A DNA stretch of 13,635 nucleotides from Chloroflexota bacterium (lineage in GTDB: Bacteria > Chloroflexota > Anaerolineae > Promineifilales > Promineifilaceae): assembly GCA_024223125.1 (NCBI GenBank), contig JAAEOP010000024.1:1-13635 (forward strand). Reading direction: 5' to 3'. The notes under the pieces are model-generated. The model saw only the letters and a list, made by a program, of their open reading frames with translations. It made no database searches and was not told the DNA's origin. Made by a program: the position numbers and the translations under genes. Below are positions 1-6,737 of this stretch, one piece after another. The stretch's first letter is position 1, and each line of letters starts with the position of its first letter.

Positions 1-157
1 AATTTGAAAGTATGTTGAGAATTTGGTAGCAAGAAAAGGCATTTTATCAATATGACGCAAGTTGCTTCTGCTTAATCCTGTTGCCCCAAAATGAATTCTG
101 AGAATGTCTACCTTTGGTTTCTGTTTTTTCGTAAAAAGAGCGAGTATGCAATCGCCC

Positions 158-190
158 TAAAGGTGCTAAACTTCAACTTTGAACCATGTC
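158..190. repeat. 33-bp direct repeat, copy 1
   Basis: This copy is identical over 33 bases to the copy at 267-299, starting TAAAGGTGCTAAAC and ending GAACCATGTC. It contains the short dyad TTCAActTTGAA. The flanking bases on both sides differ between the copies, so the repeat boundaries are sharp. The 76 bases between the copies are unrelated to the repeat. The function is unknown; a mobile-element remnant or a protein-binding site are both possible. Confidence 0.85.
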
Positions 191-266
191 ATAATCTCCT
201 TTGTGCTGATATGTCTGTTCAAAAACATTATCATACATGAGATTACCTTTCACGCTCATTAAATTG

Positions 267-299
267 TAAAGGTGCTAAACTTCAACTTTGAACCATGTC
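267..299. repeat. 33-bp direct repeat, copy 2
   Basis: This is the second perfect copy of the repeat at 158-190, 109 bases from it start to start. It ends eight bases before the stop codon of the minus-strand methyltransferase gene (307-309), so it lies in that gene's immediate 3' flank. Confidence 0.85.
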
Positions 300-306
300 C
301 AGAATG

Positions 307-1731
307 TTATAGTTGCACATTTTGCCGTACCCAGCCTTTGGGAAACATGCTTTCAACTCTGTTTTTGTGTTCCCGATAGACACCGATGCCCAACGGACGC
401 TCCCTATACCGCAGCAACACATACCCCGTTCCCGTACATAAATGGGTTTGCTCTGGCAACATAACGAACTCTTGCCGATTGATGTACGCCACTGTCTGTT
501 CCACATTCAGATCAATCATATTTTTGTTGGCGTGTTGGCCCAACAAACGTGAAGCGCTGGTTGTCAGCTTGGGGTAGCGGCCCTGTGTACGCATAAACAT
601 CATGCCAATGGAGTCTGGCTGGGGCGTTGTGACGGGTTGATGTTCTTTGTTGATCAGCCATACCCCGCGATTGCTCCAGCGCAGGATAGTGTAAGCATCA
701 AACACGGCTGTCTCCATCCCAAACCGACCGCATACTTTCTCAATCCATGGTTGGGGTTCTAAAATATCGGCATATAGATTGGCGACAGTGTCTGGTTTAT
801 CTTCGGCCGTTTCGGAGCCGATTTTTTCCAGCAAGGCGATGTAGAAGCCTCCGGTGTCATTTTGATGGGGCCAGACGCGGACGGTGTGTTGTAGGGAGGG
901 GTGTAGGTGACGGCCGTGCCATTCCGTAATCCCCACTGAATATTTAAAGCCGGGTAAGGCAATCGGCCGCAGACGTACAAACTGACTATACTCCTGCAAG
1001 ATTTCATCCACTACCAGTTCGTTTTCTTCCGGGGCAAAAGTGCAGGTGGCGTAGACGATACGGCCGCCGGGTCGGCAGCGCTGCACTGCTTTACGTAAAA
1101 TCGCTTTCTGAATACGGGCCAATTTTCTATTATCCGCCACCGAAGCACGGTCTAAAATGGAAGGTTCTTTGCGGCAGGTACCTTCACAGGTGCAAGGCAC
1201 ATCGGCCAAAATCTTATCAAATTGGCCGATGTGGCGCGGTAGGTTGGAGGCATCCTGGGTGAGCATGGTGACATTGAGGATGCCCAAACGGTTGAAGGTT
1301 TGTCGGGCAGCCCGCATTCGACCGCCATTGCGGTCATTGGCGATGATAGTTCCCTGGTTTTGCATCAAGACGCTCATTTGAGCGGTTTTATTGCCAGGAG
1401 CGGCGCACATATCCAGGACGCGGTCGGTGGGCTGCAAATCGAGCAGGGTAATAGGCAGCAGCGCTACTTCTTCTTGCACATGGTACAATCCGGCCAGATA
1501 TTCCCAACGTAGTCCGGGCTGAACATCAGCCGGAAAGTGGAAAGCGCCAGGATACCAGGCAAGGGGTTGCAGTTGGATACCATGTTGGGCCAACATTGTT
1601 TGTAGTTGGTCGGGCATTGTTTTGAGGGGATTGGCCCAGATGGTGGTGGGCAACGGCCGTTGTACAGCCTCCAAAAACGCATCCCAATCATCAATCAAGG
1701 GCTTGTATCGTTGGAAATGGTCTGAGATCAT
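307..1731 (-). CDS. rsmF: RsmF-type 16S rRNA / RNA cytosine-C5 methyltransferase (NOL1/NOP2/Sun family)
   Basis: This 474-residue protein is predicted to transfer a methyl group from S-adenosylmethionine to C5 of a cytosine in structured RNA, most likely 16S rRNA, in the cytoplasm. Visible in order: an N-terminal RNA-binding part (about 1-95, with the NPLKT and GLYHVQEE blocks of the family), SAM motif I DMCAAPGNKTAQM (107-119), motif IV DVPC with Cys180, and motif VI YATCTFAPEENE with Cys230; the two cysteines are the family's catalytic pair. A C-terminal extension (about 330-474) ends in a PUA-like PLGIGVYREHKNRVESMFPK block. Overall size and C-terminal architecture match RsmF/YebU rather than RsmB. 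The motif IV loop has Cys180, Cys182 and Cys186, whereas the usual form is PCSGEG. The start is supported by AAGGTG about 8 bases upstream. It is transcribed divergently from the nitroreductase gene. The exact target base is inference. Confidence 0.87.
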   Translation of the reverse strand: MISDHFQRYKPLIDDWDAFLEAVQRPLPTTIWANPLKTMPDQLQTMLAQHGIQLQPLAWYPGAFHFPADVQPGLRWEYLAGLYHVQEEVALLPITLLDLQPTDRVLDMCAAPGNKTAQMSVLMQNQGTIIANDRNGGRMRAARQTFNRLGILNVTMLTQDASNLPRHIGQFDKILADVPCTCEGTCRKEPSILDRASVADNRKLARIQKAILRKAVQRCRPGGRIVYATCTFAPEENELVVDEILQEYSQFVRLRPIALPGFKYSVGITEWHGRHLHPSLQHTVRVWPHQNDTGGFYIALLEKIGSETAEDKPDTVANLYADILEPQPWIEKVCGRFGMETAVFDAYTILRWSNRGVWLINKEHQPVTTPQPDSIGMMFMRTQGRYPKLTTSASRLLGQHANKNMIDLNVEQTVAYINRQEFVMLPEQTHLCTGTGYVLLRYRERPLGIGVYREHKNRVESMFPKGWVRQNVQL

Positions 1732-1762
1732 TTGTCATCACCTTAAAGAGTTGTCAATTTCT

Positions 1763-1793
1763 GGAGATTGAGAGATTACTCACTTCAATCTCC
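1763..1793. promoter_or_regulatory. 9-bp inverted repeat, possible operator
   Basis: GGAGATTGA (1763-1771) and TCAATCTCC (1785-1793) form a perfect dyad with a 13-base centre. It lies between the methyltransferase start codon and the shared AT-rich core. A regulator-binding site is possible; no trans-acting factor is encoded next to it. Confidence 0.4.
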
Positions 1794-1834
1794 GGGCGAA
1801 AGTGTATTATATTGGAAGTGAAGAATTGTAGCGT

Positions 1835-1876
1835 AAACTGTTCGTTTGCGCGTTTGTATGGACAAACTAACAGTTT
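1835..1876 (+). promoter_or_regulatory. Nested stem-loop in the nitroreductase leader
   Basis: Outer arms AAACTGTT (1835-1842) and AACAGTTT (1869-1876) enclose inner arms GTTTGT (1852-1857) and ACAAAC (1862-1867) with a 4-base loop. The structure ends seven bases before the AAGGAG ribosome site (1884-1889). It could be an operator or an RNA hairpin that affects translation or mRNA stability. It matches no riboswitch class I know. Confidence 0.4.
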
Positions 1877-1897
1877 TCCCTACAAGGAGCAGCCCCT

Positions 1898-2542
1898 ATG
1901 GATTTGGATACAGTAGATAAATTATTGACGACGACGCGCACGGTGCGGAAGCGGTTGGATTTGACACGGTCGGTAGAGCCTGAACTCATTGAAGAATGTT
2001 TGCAACTGGCGATTCAAGCCCCCACAGGCGGCAATTCCCAGGGCTGGCATTTTTTGATGGTTACAAACCCGCAAAAGAAGGTGCGTATTGGTGAATTGTA
2101 CCAAAAATCATTTGCCATTTATGCCCGTTCACAAGAGGAACAGGCAGCCAGCCGGGAGGAAGGGGCGTTGTATGAGCAACAGCAAATGCGGGTGGTGAAG
2201 TCGGCCGTTTACCTGGCTAACAACATGGGGCAGGTTCCGGTGATGGTCATTCCTTGTATTCACGGCCGAGCTGAAAATCTGGGCCAGATGGTACAGGCTG
2301 GTTTATATGGTTCAATTTTACCGGCCGCCTGGTCTTTTATGCTGGCGCTACGGTCGCGTGGTTTGGGTTCGGCCTGGACAACATTGCACCTGCGATATGA
2401 ACAAGAGATTGCCGAATTATTGAGCATTCCGCCGGATGTAACTCAGGCTGCTTTACTGCCTGTGGCTTATTATACAGGTGATGATTTTCGGCCAGCTAAA
2501 CGCATTCCGGCCGCAGAAGTGTTATCGTGGAATAAATGGTGA
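1898..2542 (+). CDS. Nitroreductase family FMN-dependent oxidoreductase
   Basis: This 214-residue protein belongs to the nitroreductase/FMN oxidoreductase fold, soluble and expected to act as a homodimer using NAD(P)H. Visible family marks are the N-terminal Arg-rich FMN phosphate contact TRTVRKR (13-19), the APTGGNSQGWHF block (41-52) with Asn46 and Ser47, and the helix leading to GLGSAWTT (155-162). The length is typical of the family. The start at ATG 1898 has AAGGAG eight bases upstream. There is no signal peptide or membrane segment. The substrate cannot be deduced: members reduce nitroaromatics, quinones or flavins, or act in iodotyrosine and cobalamin pathways. The gene appears monocistronic, preceded by a structured leader and followed by about 345 non-coding bases. 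Confidence 0.88.
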   Translation: MDLDTVDKLLTTTRTVRKRLDLTRSVEPELIEECLQLAIQAPTGGNSQGWHFLMVTNPQKKVRIGELYQKSFAIYARSQEEQAASREEGALYEQQQMRVVKSAVYLANNMGQVPVMVIPCIHGRAENLGQMVQAGLYGSILPAAWSFMLALRSRGLGSAWTTLHLRYEQEIAELLSIPPDVTQAALLPVAYYTGDDFRPAKRIPAAEVLSWNKW

Positions 2543-2547
2543 CATGC

Positions 2548-2563
2548 TCACTTGTGAAAGTGA
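2548..2563 (+). terminator. Weak stem-loop after the nitroreductase stop
   Basis: TCACTT (2548-2553) and AAGTGA (2558-2563) pair across a GTGA loop, a GNRA-type tetraloop, starting five bases after the stop codon. No T-tract follows, so it is at best a weak or processing-type 3' structure. Confidence 0.25.
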
Positions 2564-2662
2564 CGTAAAGATATGAAAGAAAAATATTGTCTTAAGTCGT
2601 CTTGAAACCATAGCCTGTAACGGTAATGGGAAGAGTGTCGTCTTCTTCAGGTAGTTTGAATT

Positions 2663-2701
2663 ACCTATTGCAACACAGCACCGTGCTGCTTCGAAATAGG
2701 T
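2663..2701. repeat. Compound hairpin
   Basis: Outer arms ACCTATT (2663-2669) and AATAGGT (2695-2701) enclose an inner palindrome CAGCAC/GTGCTG (2676-2681 and 2683-2688). No T-run follows, which argues against a simple intrinsic terminator. It ends five bases before the left direct repeat of the neighbouring palindromic element. Confidence 0.5.
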
Positions 2702-2705
2702 TATA

Positions 2706-2828
2706 GCACTGTTATCATAAGTGTTAACTTAAGCGAAGACCTCGCAGGTTTTAACGCAAAATCTCAGAGGGGCGTAGATCATTTTGGAAACCTGCGAGGT
2801 CTTAAGTTAACGACAATGGCACTGTTAT
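2706..2828. mobile_element. MITE-like palindromic element with 10-bp flanking duplication
   Basis: The perfect direct repeat GCACTGTTAT occurs at 2706-2715 and 2819-2828, flanking exactly 103 bases (2716-2818). The insert starts CAT and ends ATG and is largely a long inverted repeat. The left arms GTTAACTTAAG (2723-2733) and ACCTCGCAGGTTT (2739-2751) pair with AAACCTGCGAGGT (2788-2800) and CTTAAGTTAAC (2801-2811), with a 5-base bulge on the left. Terminal inverted repeats plus a target-site-like duplication and no coding capacity are the signature of a non-autonomous mobile element. The responsible transposase is not in the window, and the family is unknown to me. Confidence 0.6.
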
Positions 2829-2887
2829 ATATGACGGCCGTGGTAGTACCCCAAGCGGTCAGAGGGTATGTTTGAGGTTTTGGACGT

Positions 2888-4330
2888 ATGGAAACATATG
2901 TAGAGGGTACATTCACTGTTGGGGAGCAGAAAATCCATTTTGTAGAAGCAGGCAAACGAGGACGGCAAATTGCCTTACTCGTTCATGGTTGGTCGAGTTC
3001 CTGGTATGCCATGTCTCCCTTACTCGGCTTGTTGGCGCAGCGATTCCACTGTATCGCTATAGATTTACCTGGCTATGGCAAATCCTCCCCATTTTCAGAA
3101 CAGACAACCATCTCCAAATATGTAGATTTACTGGCTGACCTCATTGAAGAGATTAGTGACAGTCCGGTTGTGCTGGTTGGTCATTCAATGGGGGGAATGA
3201 TTAGCGTTTCCCTATCCCAGAAATATCCTATTCTTATCGAGCGCATCGTGCTTATTTGTCCCACCATCAGTGGTCATTTGTCCAATTCAATTAACCTGTT
3301 TATCTCTCCGATTACGATGACGGAGCGGTTTGGGTTGGGTAGTTGGATTGTAACGGCCGTGGAACATATTTTTGTAGGCTTAACCGACCGGTTGATGCGG
3401 CCGGTCTCTTTCGCAGCTCGTACTGGTATCGGCCGTGAAGATTATGAGATGCTGCGGCAAGATGCCCGACGGCCGGGGCAAGGACGAGTACGCTTTGACT
3501 GTTTTCATGCTATGCGAGAGAGTGATTTGCGTGGCCAGTTGAGTGAAATCGAAACACCAACACTTGTGATCTGGGGCGCCGAAGATAATACTGTGCCCTT
3601 ACGCGATGCGGGTGTGGTAGCGGATGAATGGCCGCAGGCAGATTTACGTATTTTGCCGAAAGCGGGACATTGGCCCCATTTTGAAACCCCAAATATTTTC
3701 CGGCGACAGGTAGCTGCTTACCTCGGTTTGCCGCTTTCTAGTATGGATTTGTATACGCCGATTGATGATGATGAATTGGAGCGGATTAGTGATGTGGCCC
3801 AATTCCTGGCCCATTCAGATGTAGGCGACAACTTGAATTTACAGCAGCGTACCCGGCTGGCGGCACAATGCCAGGTACGGGCATTTGAGCCAGGTGAGTT
3901 GATTGCAGAGGCATCAGAATCTAGCAATGAGCTGTTTATTATTCAGCAGGGATATGTAGAAGTATGGAAGCATCCCGATGGTTTGGATCCGCATGACCAT
4001 AATCATGAAGGGATTCAACATGTGGCTAATTTGCGGGCGGGGCAGATTACGGGTGAATTAGCTATGTTGGATAAAGGCAGCCGCAGTGCGGACTTGTTGG
4101 CGGGTGGGGAAGGGGCCACGCTGCTGGTGCTAACTCGTGACCGGCTGCTGGCGTTGTGTGAAGATGATACAGCGTTAGGGTATCGTTTTTTGTGGAATAT
4201 CTCGAAGGCGATGTCGCGTCGGGTACGGTTTGTGTTGTGGCAGTTGAATCGGGCCGAACAGCGTCGTCTGGAAGATGGCGTGCGCCGCACGACGAAGTCT
4301 ATGGGCCGGGTGGCTGTGCCGACGGATTAG
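2888..4330 (+). CDS. Alpha/beta hydrolase fused to a C-terminal cyclic-nucleotide-binding domain
   Basis: This 480-residue two-domain protein has an alpha/beta hydrolase of about 283 residues, with the oxyanion-side HGW motif (33-35), nucleophile elbow GHSMGG with Ser100, acid Asp233 in GAEDN and His261 in GHWPHF, so the catalytic triad is complete. From about 305 to 430 follows a CRP/cNMP-type beta-roll: FEPGELI (333-339), LFIIQQGYVEVW (349-360) and a phosphate-binding-cassette-like GELAMLDKGSRSADL (389-403) with Glu390 and Arg399. The last 50 residues are basic and helical. There is no HTH, so it is not a transcription factor. Inference: hydrolase activity on an ester or amide is gated by a nucleotide ligand. 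The domain insert HDHNHEG (369-375) is odd. The start is ATG 2888 with GAGG ten bases upstream. It is the first gene of a six-gene plus-strand block and is paralogous to the hydrolase at 5868-6737, which lacks the sensor domain. Confidence 0.88.
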   Translation: METYVEGTFTVGEQKIHFVEAGKRGRQIALLVHGWSSSWYAMSPLLGLLAQRFHCIAIDLPGYGKSSPFSEQTTISKYVDLLADLIEEISDSPVVLVGHSMGGMISVSLSQKYPILIERIVLICPTISGHLSNSINLFISPITMTERFGLGSWIVTAVEHIFVGLTDRLMRPVSFAARTGIGREDYEMLRQDARRPGQGRVRFDCFHAMRESDLRGQLSEIETPTLVIWGAEDNTVPLRDAGVVADEWPQADLRILPKAGHWPHFETPNIFRRQVAAYLGLPLSSMDLYTPIDDDELERISDVAQFLAHSDVGDNLNLQQRTRLAAQCQVRAFEPGELIAEASESSNELFIIQQGYVEVWKHPDGLDPHDHNHEGIQHVANLRAGQITGELAMLDKGSRSADLLAGGEGATLLVLTRDRLLALCEDDTALGYRFLWNISKAMSRRVRFVLWQLNRAEQRRLEDGVRRTTKSMGRVAVPTD

Positions 4331-4495
4331 GGACAGTTTTCGGTGTTCAGTTTTCAGTAATTGATTTCCAGTTGTTTCTCCGCTAAACGTCACCCTGTTT
4401 TTGTGACATTTGCCACGCGCTCCCCTCTGGTTCAATCAGTAAAATAATTGCTATGGAGATGATCCAAAATAGCACATTGGCCAAAAGGAGAGCGT

Positions 4496-4921
4496 ATGTT
4501 AACCACAAATGATTTAATGACAATTGATCCGGATGTTGTATCGCCGGATAGTTCCTTGCGCGAAGTGGTAGCCCTGATGAATAGGAATGGGAATCGTCAA
4601 TTGCTGGTTGTTGAAAATGATAACCTGGTAGGTATTATCACAGATCGAGATATTCGCTTGGCCGTCAATTCGCCCCTGGTAACTAAAGACCCTGTTAATC
4701 GCATCGCTATGTTAGAGAGTTTTACAGCCTTAAGTTGTATGACTCAAAATCCTAAAACAGTGATGCCAGAGACGCCTATTCACAAAGTGGCTCAGATTAT
4801 GAGCGCTTATAAGTATGGCGCTTTGCCGGTGGTGGATGGGGATGAGCTGGTGGGTATTATTACGATTACTGATTTGCTAAATCAAATGGCTTTGATACCG
4901 GAATCAGAGCCTTTTCTATGA
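4496..4921 (+). CDS. Tandem CBS-domain protein
   Basis: This 141-residue protein consists almost entirely of two CBS domains (about 7-56 and 81-131), forming one Bateman module. Both repeats carry the ribose-contact pattern G-x-x-T-x-x-D: GIITDRD (46-52) and GIITITD (120-126), which in other CBS proteins contacts adenosine nucleotides such as AMP, ATP or SAM. There is no attached enzyme or transporter domain, so it probably acts by binding a partner or as a free sensor. AAGGAG (4485-4490) sits five bases before ATG 4496. It lies 165 bases after the CNB-fused hydrolase and 112 bases before the cupin. Its position between two paralogous hydrolases suggests, but does not prove, a shared nucleotide-responsive role. 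Confidence 0.9.
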   Translation: MLTTNDLMTIDPDVVSPDSSLREVVALMNRNGNRQLLVVENDNLVGIITDRDIRLAVNSPLVTKDPVNRIAMLESFTALSCMTQNPKTVMPETPIHKVAQIMSAYKYGALPVVDGDELVGIITITDLLNQMALIPESEPFL

Positions 4922-5033
4922 TTTTTGTTCCTCCACAAGTTTTATTTTATGCCGGGCTATCATTTGCTCGGCCGTGTTGCCTCAATAGATCAATAGAAAG
5001 TGTTACCGATTGAAGGTTGGGGAGAAGTAACCA

Positions 5034-5780
5034 ATGCCCCAACTTTACGAATTTAGAGACCGGTCCGGGTATGTTATCCAGCAAGAGGTGTTGGCTTTGG
5101 GGCATACGGCCGTTGTTCCTCCCTGGTTCGATTCCAACATCCACATCCACACGACGGCTTATGAATATTACATTTTGTGGCAGGGAGAATTGCATTTTCT
5201 GGTAGACGGTCAGGCGTTGAAACTCCATGCGCCGGAAATATTGGTTGTCAAACCGCAAGTGCCGCACGCGATTGTGGGTGGGGTAGGGCCGGTTGAGCAT
5301 TTTGGCCTGCGTGTGCCTGGTATACATGATAAACAGGTGGTCGCAGATCTGCCGTCTGTGCTGTCCCCTTTTGAATGTGAAGAGGAACGATTGTTACAGG
5401 CAGACTGGGGGTATCGCATTCCATTGGCAGACCCGGCACACCAGAACTGGTGGGTGTTGGGGGTACATGAAGCAATCTTCCATTCGCCGCTGTTGGCAAT
5501 GGCTTACCTGAATTTTGCAACGGCCGAGGAGTCTTTTGTCCATGCTGATCGCAACCAACTACACTATCATCGGGCATCATGGGAGTATTATCTGGCGCTA
5601 CGGGGTAGCATAACGCTTCAAGTTGAAGATAATCAGATGGTGTTAAATGCTGGAGAGATATTATCTGTTCCGCCGGGGGTGAAGCATTGTGTTATCGGCC
5701 GTACTGTACCTTACCAGGGATTGACTCTTCGCACCCCTGTGCAAGGAGATAAAGTATTGGTTGTACCAATGTCTAATTGA
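5034..5780 (+). CDS. Two-domain cupin (bicupin) protein
   Basis: This 248-residue protein has two cupin barrels. Domain 1 carries HIH at 37-39, Glu44 and His78; domain 2 carries HYH at 177-179, Glu184 and His218. Each set matches the cupin H-x-H...E...H metal triad plus distal histidine, so both domains can plausibly bind a divalent metal, unlike many bicupins in which one site is lost. It is soluble, with no signal peptide. The function is unresolved: dioxygenase, isomerase or small-molecule-binding roles all occur in this superfamily. ATG 5034 is preceded by a GGGGAGAAG ribosome site. It lies upstream of and co-directional with the second hydrolase, with 87 bases between them. Confidence 0.87.
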   Translation: MPQLYEFRDRSGYVIQQEVLALGHTAVVPPWFDSNIHIHTTAYEYYILWQGELHFLVDGQALKLHAPEILVVKPQVPHAIVGGVGPVEHFGLRVPGIHDKQVVADLPSVLSPFECEEERLLQADWGYRIPLADPAHQNWWVLGVHEAIFHSPLLAMAYLNFATAEESFVHADRNQLHYHRASWEYYLALRGSITLQVEDNQMVLNAGEILSVPPGVKHCVIGRTVPYQGLTLRTPVQGDKVLVVPMSN

Positions 5781-5856
5781 CAATTTTGTTTGAACTGGGA
5801 AAATGACTTTATTGGCGATGGAATCCACTTGCAAACCTGCACACATGCAAACGGTA

Positions 5857-5861
5857 GAGGG
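5857..5861 (+). promoter_or_regulatory. Ribosome binding site that fixes the hydrolase start
   Basis: GAGGG lies seven bases (5861 to 5868, six between) before ATG 5868. The frame stays open upstream to a TTG at 5790, but that extension lacks a comparable site and has no counterpart in the paralog at 2888. Confidence 0.55.
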
Positions 5862-5867
5862 CAGACG

Positions 5868-6737
5868 ATGGATGACGAATTGAAGCAGTTTGAAGTGAAG
5901 GGGCAGACGATCTTTGCAAAGGAGGCGGGGCGGGAGAAACGGCCGATAGCTTTACTCATACACGGCTGGTCCAGCTCCTGGTATGCGATGTCGCCCATGT
6001 TTGCCCCGTTGCAACGCAAATATCGTATTCTGGCCGTAGATTTACCCGGTTACGGCCGCTCTCCTACATTGCTAGAAAAAGTAACCATGACCAAATATGC
6101 CGATTTGCTGGCTGACCTGATTCGCAGTCAGAGTAGTAAACCGGCTGTGCTAATTGGGCACAGCATGGGCGGCATGATCAGCCTGACAATGGCGTTGCGT
6201 CACCCAGATGTGGTCGAGCGGATGGTACTGTTGTGTCCTACCATTACCGGCAAATTGTCTCTTTTCATCAATTTATATGTGTCGCCGTTGACGTTTGTGG
6301 AAAAATATCGGCTGCTCAATAAAATTGGCAGCATCATTGATCCCTACATTTTGGGATTAGTTGATCGGTTGATGCGTCCGGCCGCTTTTTCGGAACGAAG
6401 CGCTATTTCAGATAAGGAATATGCCCGACTGCGCTCCGACGTGCGCCGGCCAGGGCAGGGACGGGTGCGGGCCGAATGTTTCTGGGCTATGCGGGAGGGG
6501 AATTTGAGCGGCCAATTGCAGAAAATTGACAAACCGTCTCTGGTAATTTGGGGCATGGAAGACAACACGGTGCCGCTGCGAGATGCTAGTCTATTGGCCT
6601 CGGAATGGGAAGATGTGGATTTACGCATCATGCCCAATGTGAGCCATTGGCCCCAATTTGAAGCTACCGAAACGATAAATCGCTACACAACTGCTTTTCT
6701 TAGTATTCCGTTGAAACTGTTAACTGTAGAGTTGTAA
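5868..6737 (+). CDS. Alpha/beta hydrolase, paralog of the CNB-fused hydrolase
   Basis: This 289-residue hydrolase has a complete triad: Ser99 in GHSMGG, Asp232 in GMEDN and His260 in SHWPQF, plus the HGW motif at 32-35. It shares long identical blocks with the hydrolase half of the 2888-4330 product: HGWSSSWYAMSP, DLPGYG, KY.DLLADLI, DRLMRP, RRPGQGRVR and EDNTVPLRDA. By eye at least half of aligned positions are identical, so the two arose by duplication. It ends about where the hydrolase domain of the longer paralog ends, so the CNB domain was either gained there or lost here. The lid region between 120 and 200 is hydrophobic and may contact lipids or a membrane. The ATG 5868 start is preferred over the upstream TTG because of its ribosome site and paralog alignment. 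The substrate is unknown. Confidence 0.9.
   Translation: MDDELKQFEVKGQTIFAKEAGREKRPIALLIHGWSSSWYAMSPMFAPLQRKYRILAVDLPGYGRSPTLLEKVTMTKYADLLADLIRSQSSKPAVLIGHSMGGMISLTMALRHPDVVERMVLLCPTITGKLSLFINLYVSPLTFVEKYRLLNKIGSIIDPYILGLVDRLMRPAAFSERSAISDKEYARLRSDVRRPGQGRVRAECFWAMREGNLSGQLQKIDKPSLVIWGMEDNTVPLRDASLLASEWEDVDLRIMPNVSHWPQFEATETINRYTTAFLSIPLKLLTVEL

Larger units (their letters stand above)
1..306. other. Non-coding left flank
   Basis: No open frame here looks like a real protein, and the plus-strand frames entering from the left edge close within about 30 bases. The stretch is AT-rich and is distinguished only by two identical 33-bp direct repeats (158-190 and 267-299). It lies downstream of the minus-strand RsmF-type gene, whose stop codon is at 307-309. 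I see no clear rho-independent terminator for that gene; the nearest downstream structure is the small TTCAA/TTGAA dyad inside each repeat copy. A neighbouring gene may start or end beyond position 1. Confidence 0.6.
1732..1897. promoter_or_regulatory. Divergent intergenic promoter region
   Basis: This spacer separates two divergent genes and must hold promoters for both. Its AT core at 1804-1813 reads TATAAT on the minus strand (1811-1806) and TATTAT on the plus strand (1805-1810), so it is a plausible -10 for either direction, but no convincing -35 sits at standard spacing. Two dyads flank the core: 1763-1793 and 1835-1876. Promoter use is therefore inferred from layout rather than read directly. 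Confidence 0.4.
2543..2887. other. Palindrome-rich intergenic region
   Basis: There is no credible coding sequence in these 345 bases. They contain a short stem-loop just after the nitroreductase stop (2548-2563), a compound hairpin (2663-2701), a MITE-like palindrome with flanking direct repeats (2706-2828) and a CGGCCG copy at about 2834-2839. A promoter for the downstream hydrolase gene is expected here, perhaps using the TATATAT run at 2825-2831, but none is convincing. Confidence 0.6.

Noticed and set aside
158..299. Possible two-unit CRISPR array
   Set aside because: Only two repeat copies, the 76-base interval is too long for a usual spacer, and no cas gene is nearby.
282..506. Minus-strand open frame overlapping the end of the RsmF-type gene
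   Set aside because: It overlaps a well-supported gene in another frame and its protein has no recognisable motif.
2888..4330. CRP/FNR-type transcription factor
   Set aside because: The CNB domain follows a hydrolase and no helix-turn-helix lies after it; the C-terminal tail is short and merely basic.
4331..4380. Short CAGTTTTC-type repeats after the hydrolase-CNB gene
   Set aside because: Low-complexity near-repeats of eight or so bases with no dyad or regular spacing; nothing functional can be supported.
5790..5867. 26-residue N-terminal extension of the second hydrolase from a TTG start
   Set aside because: No ribosome site at the TTG; a good site precedes ATG 5868; the paralog has no matching extension.
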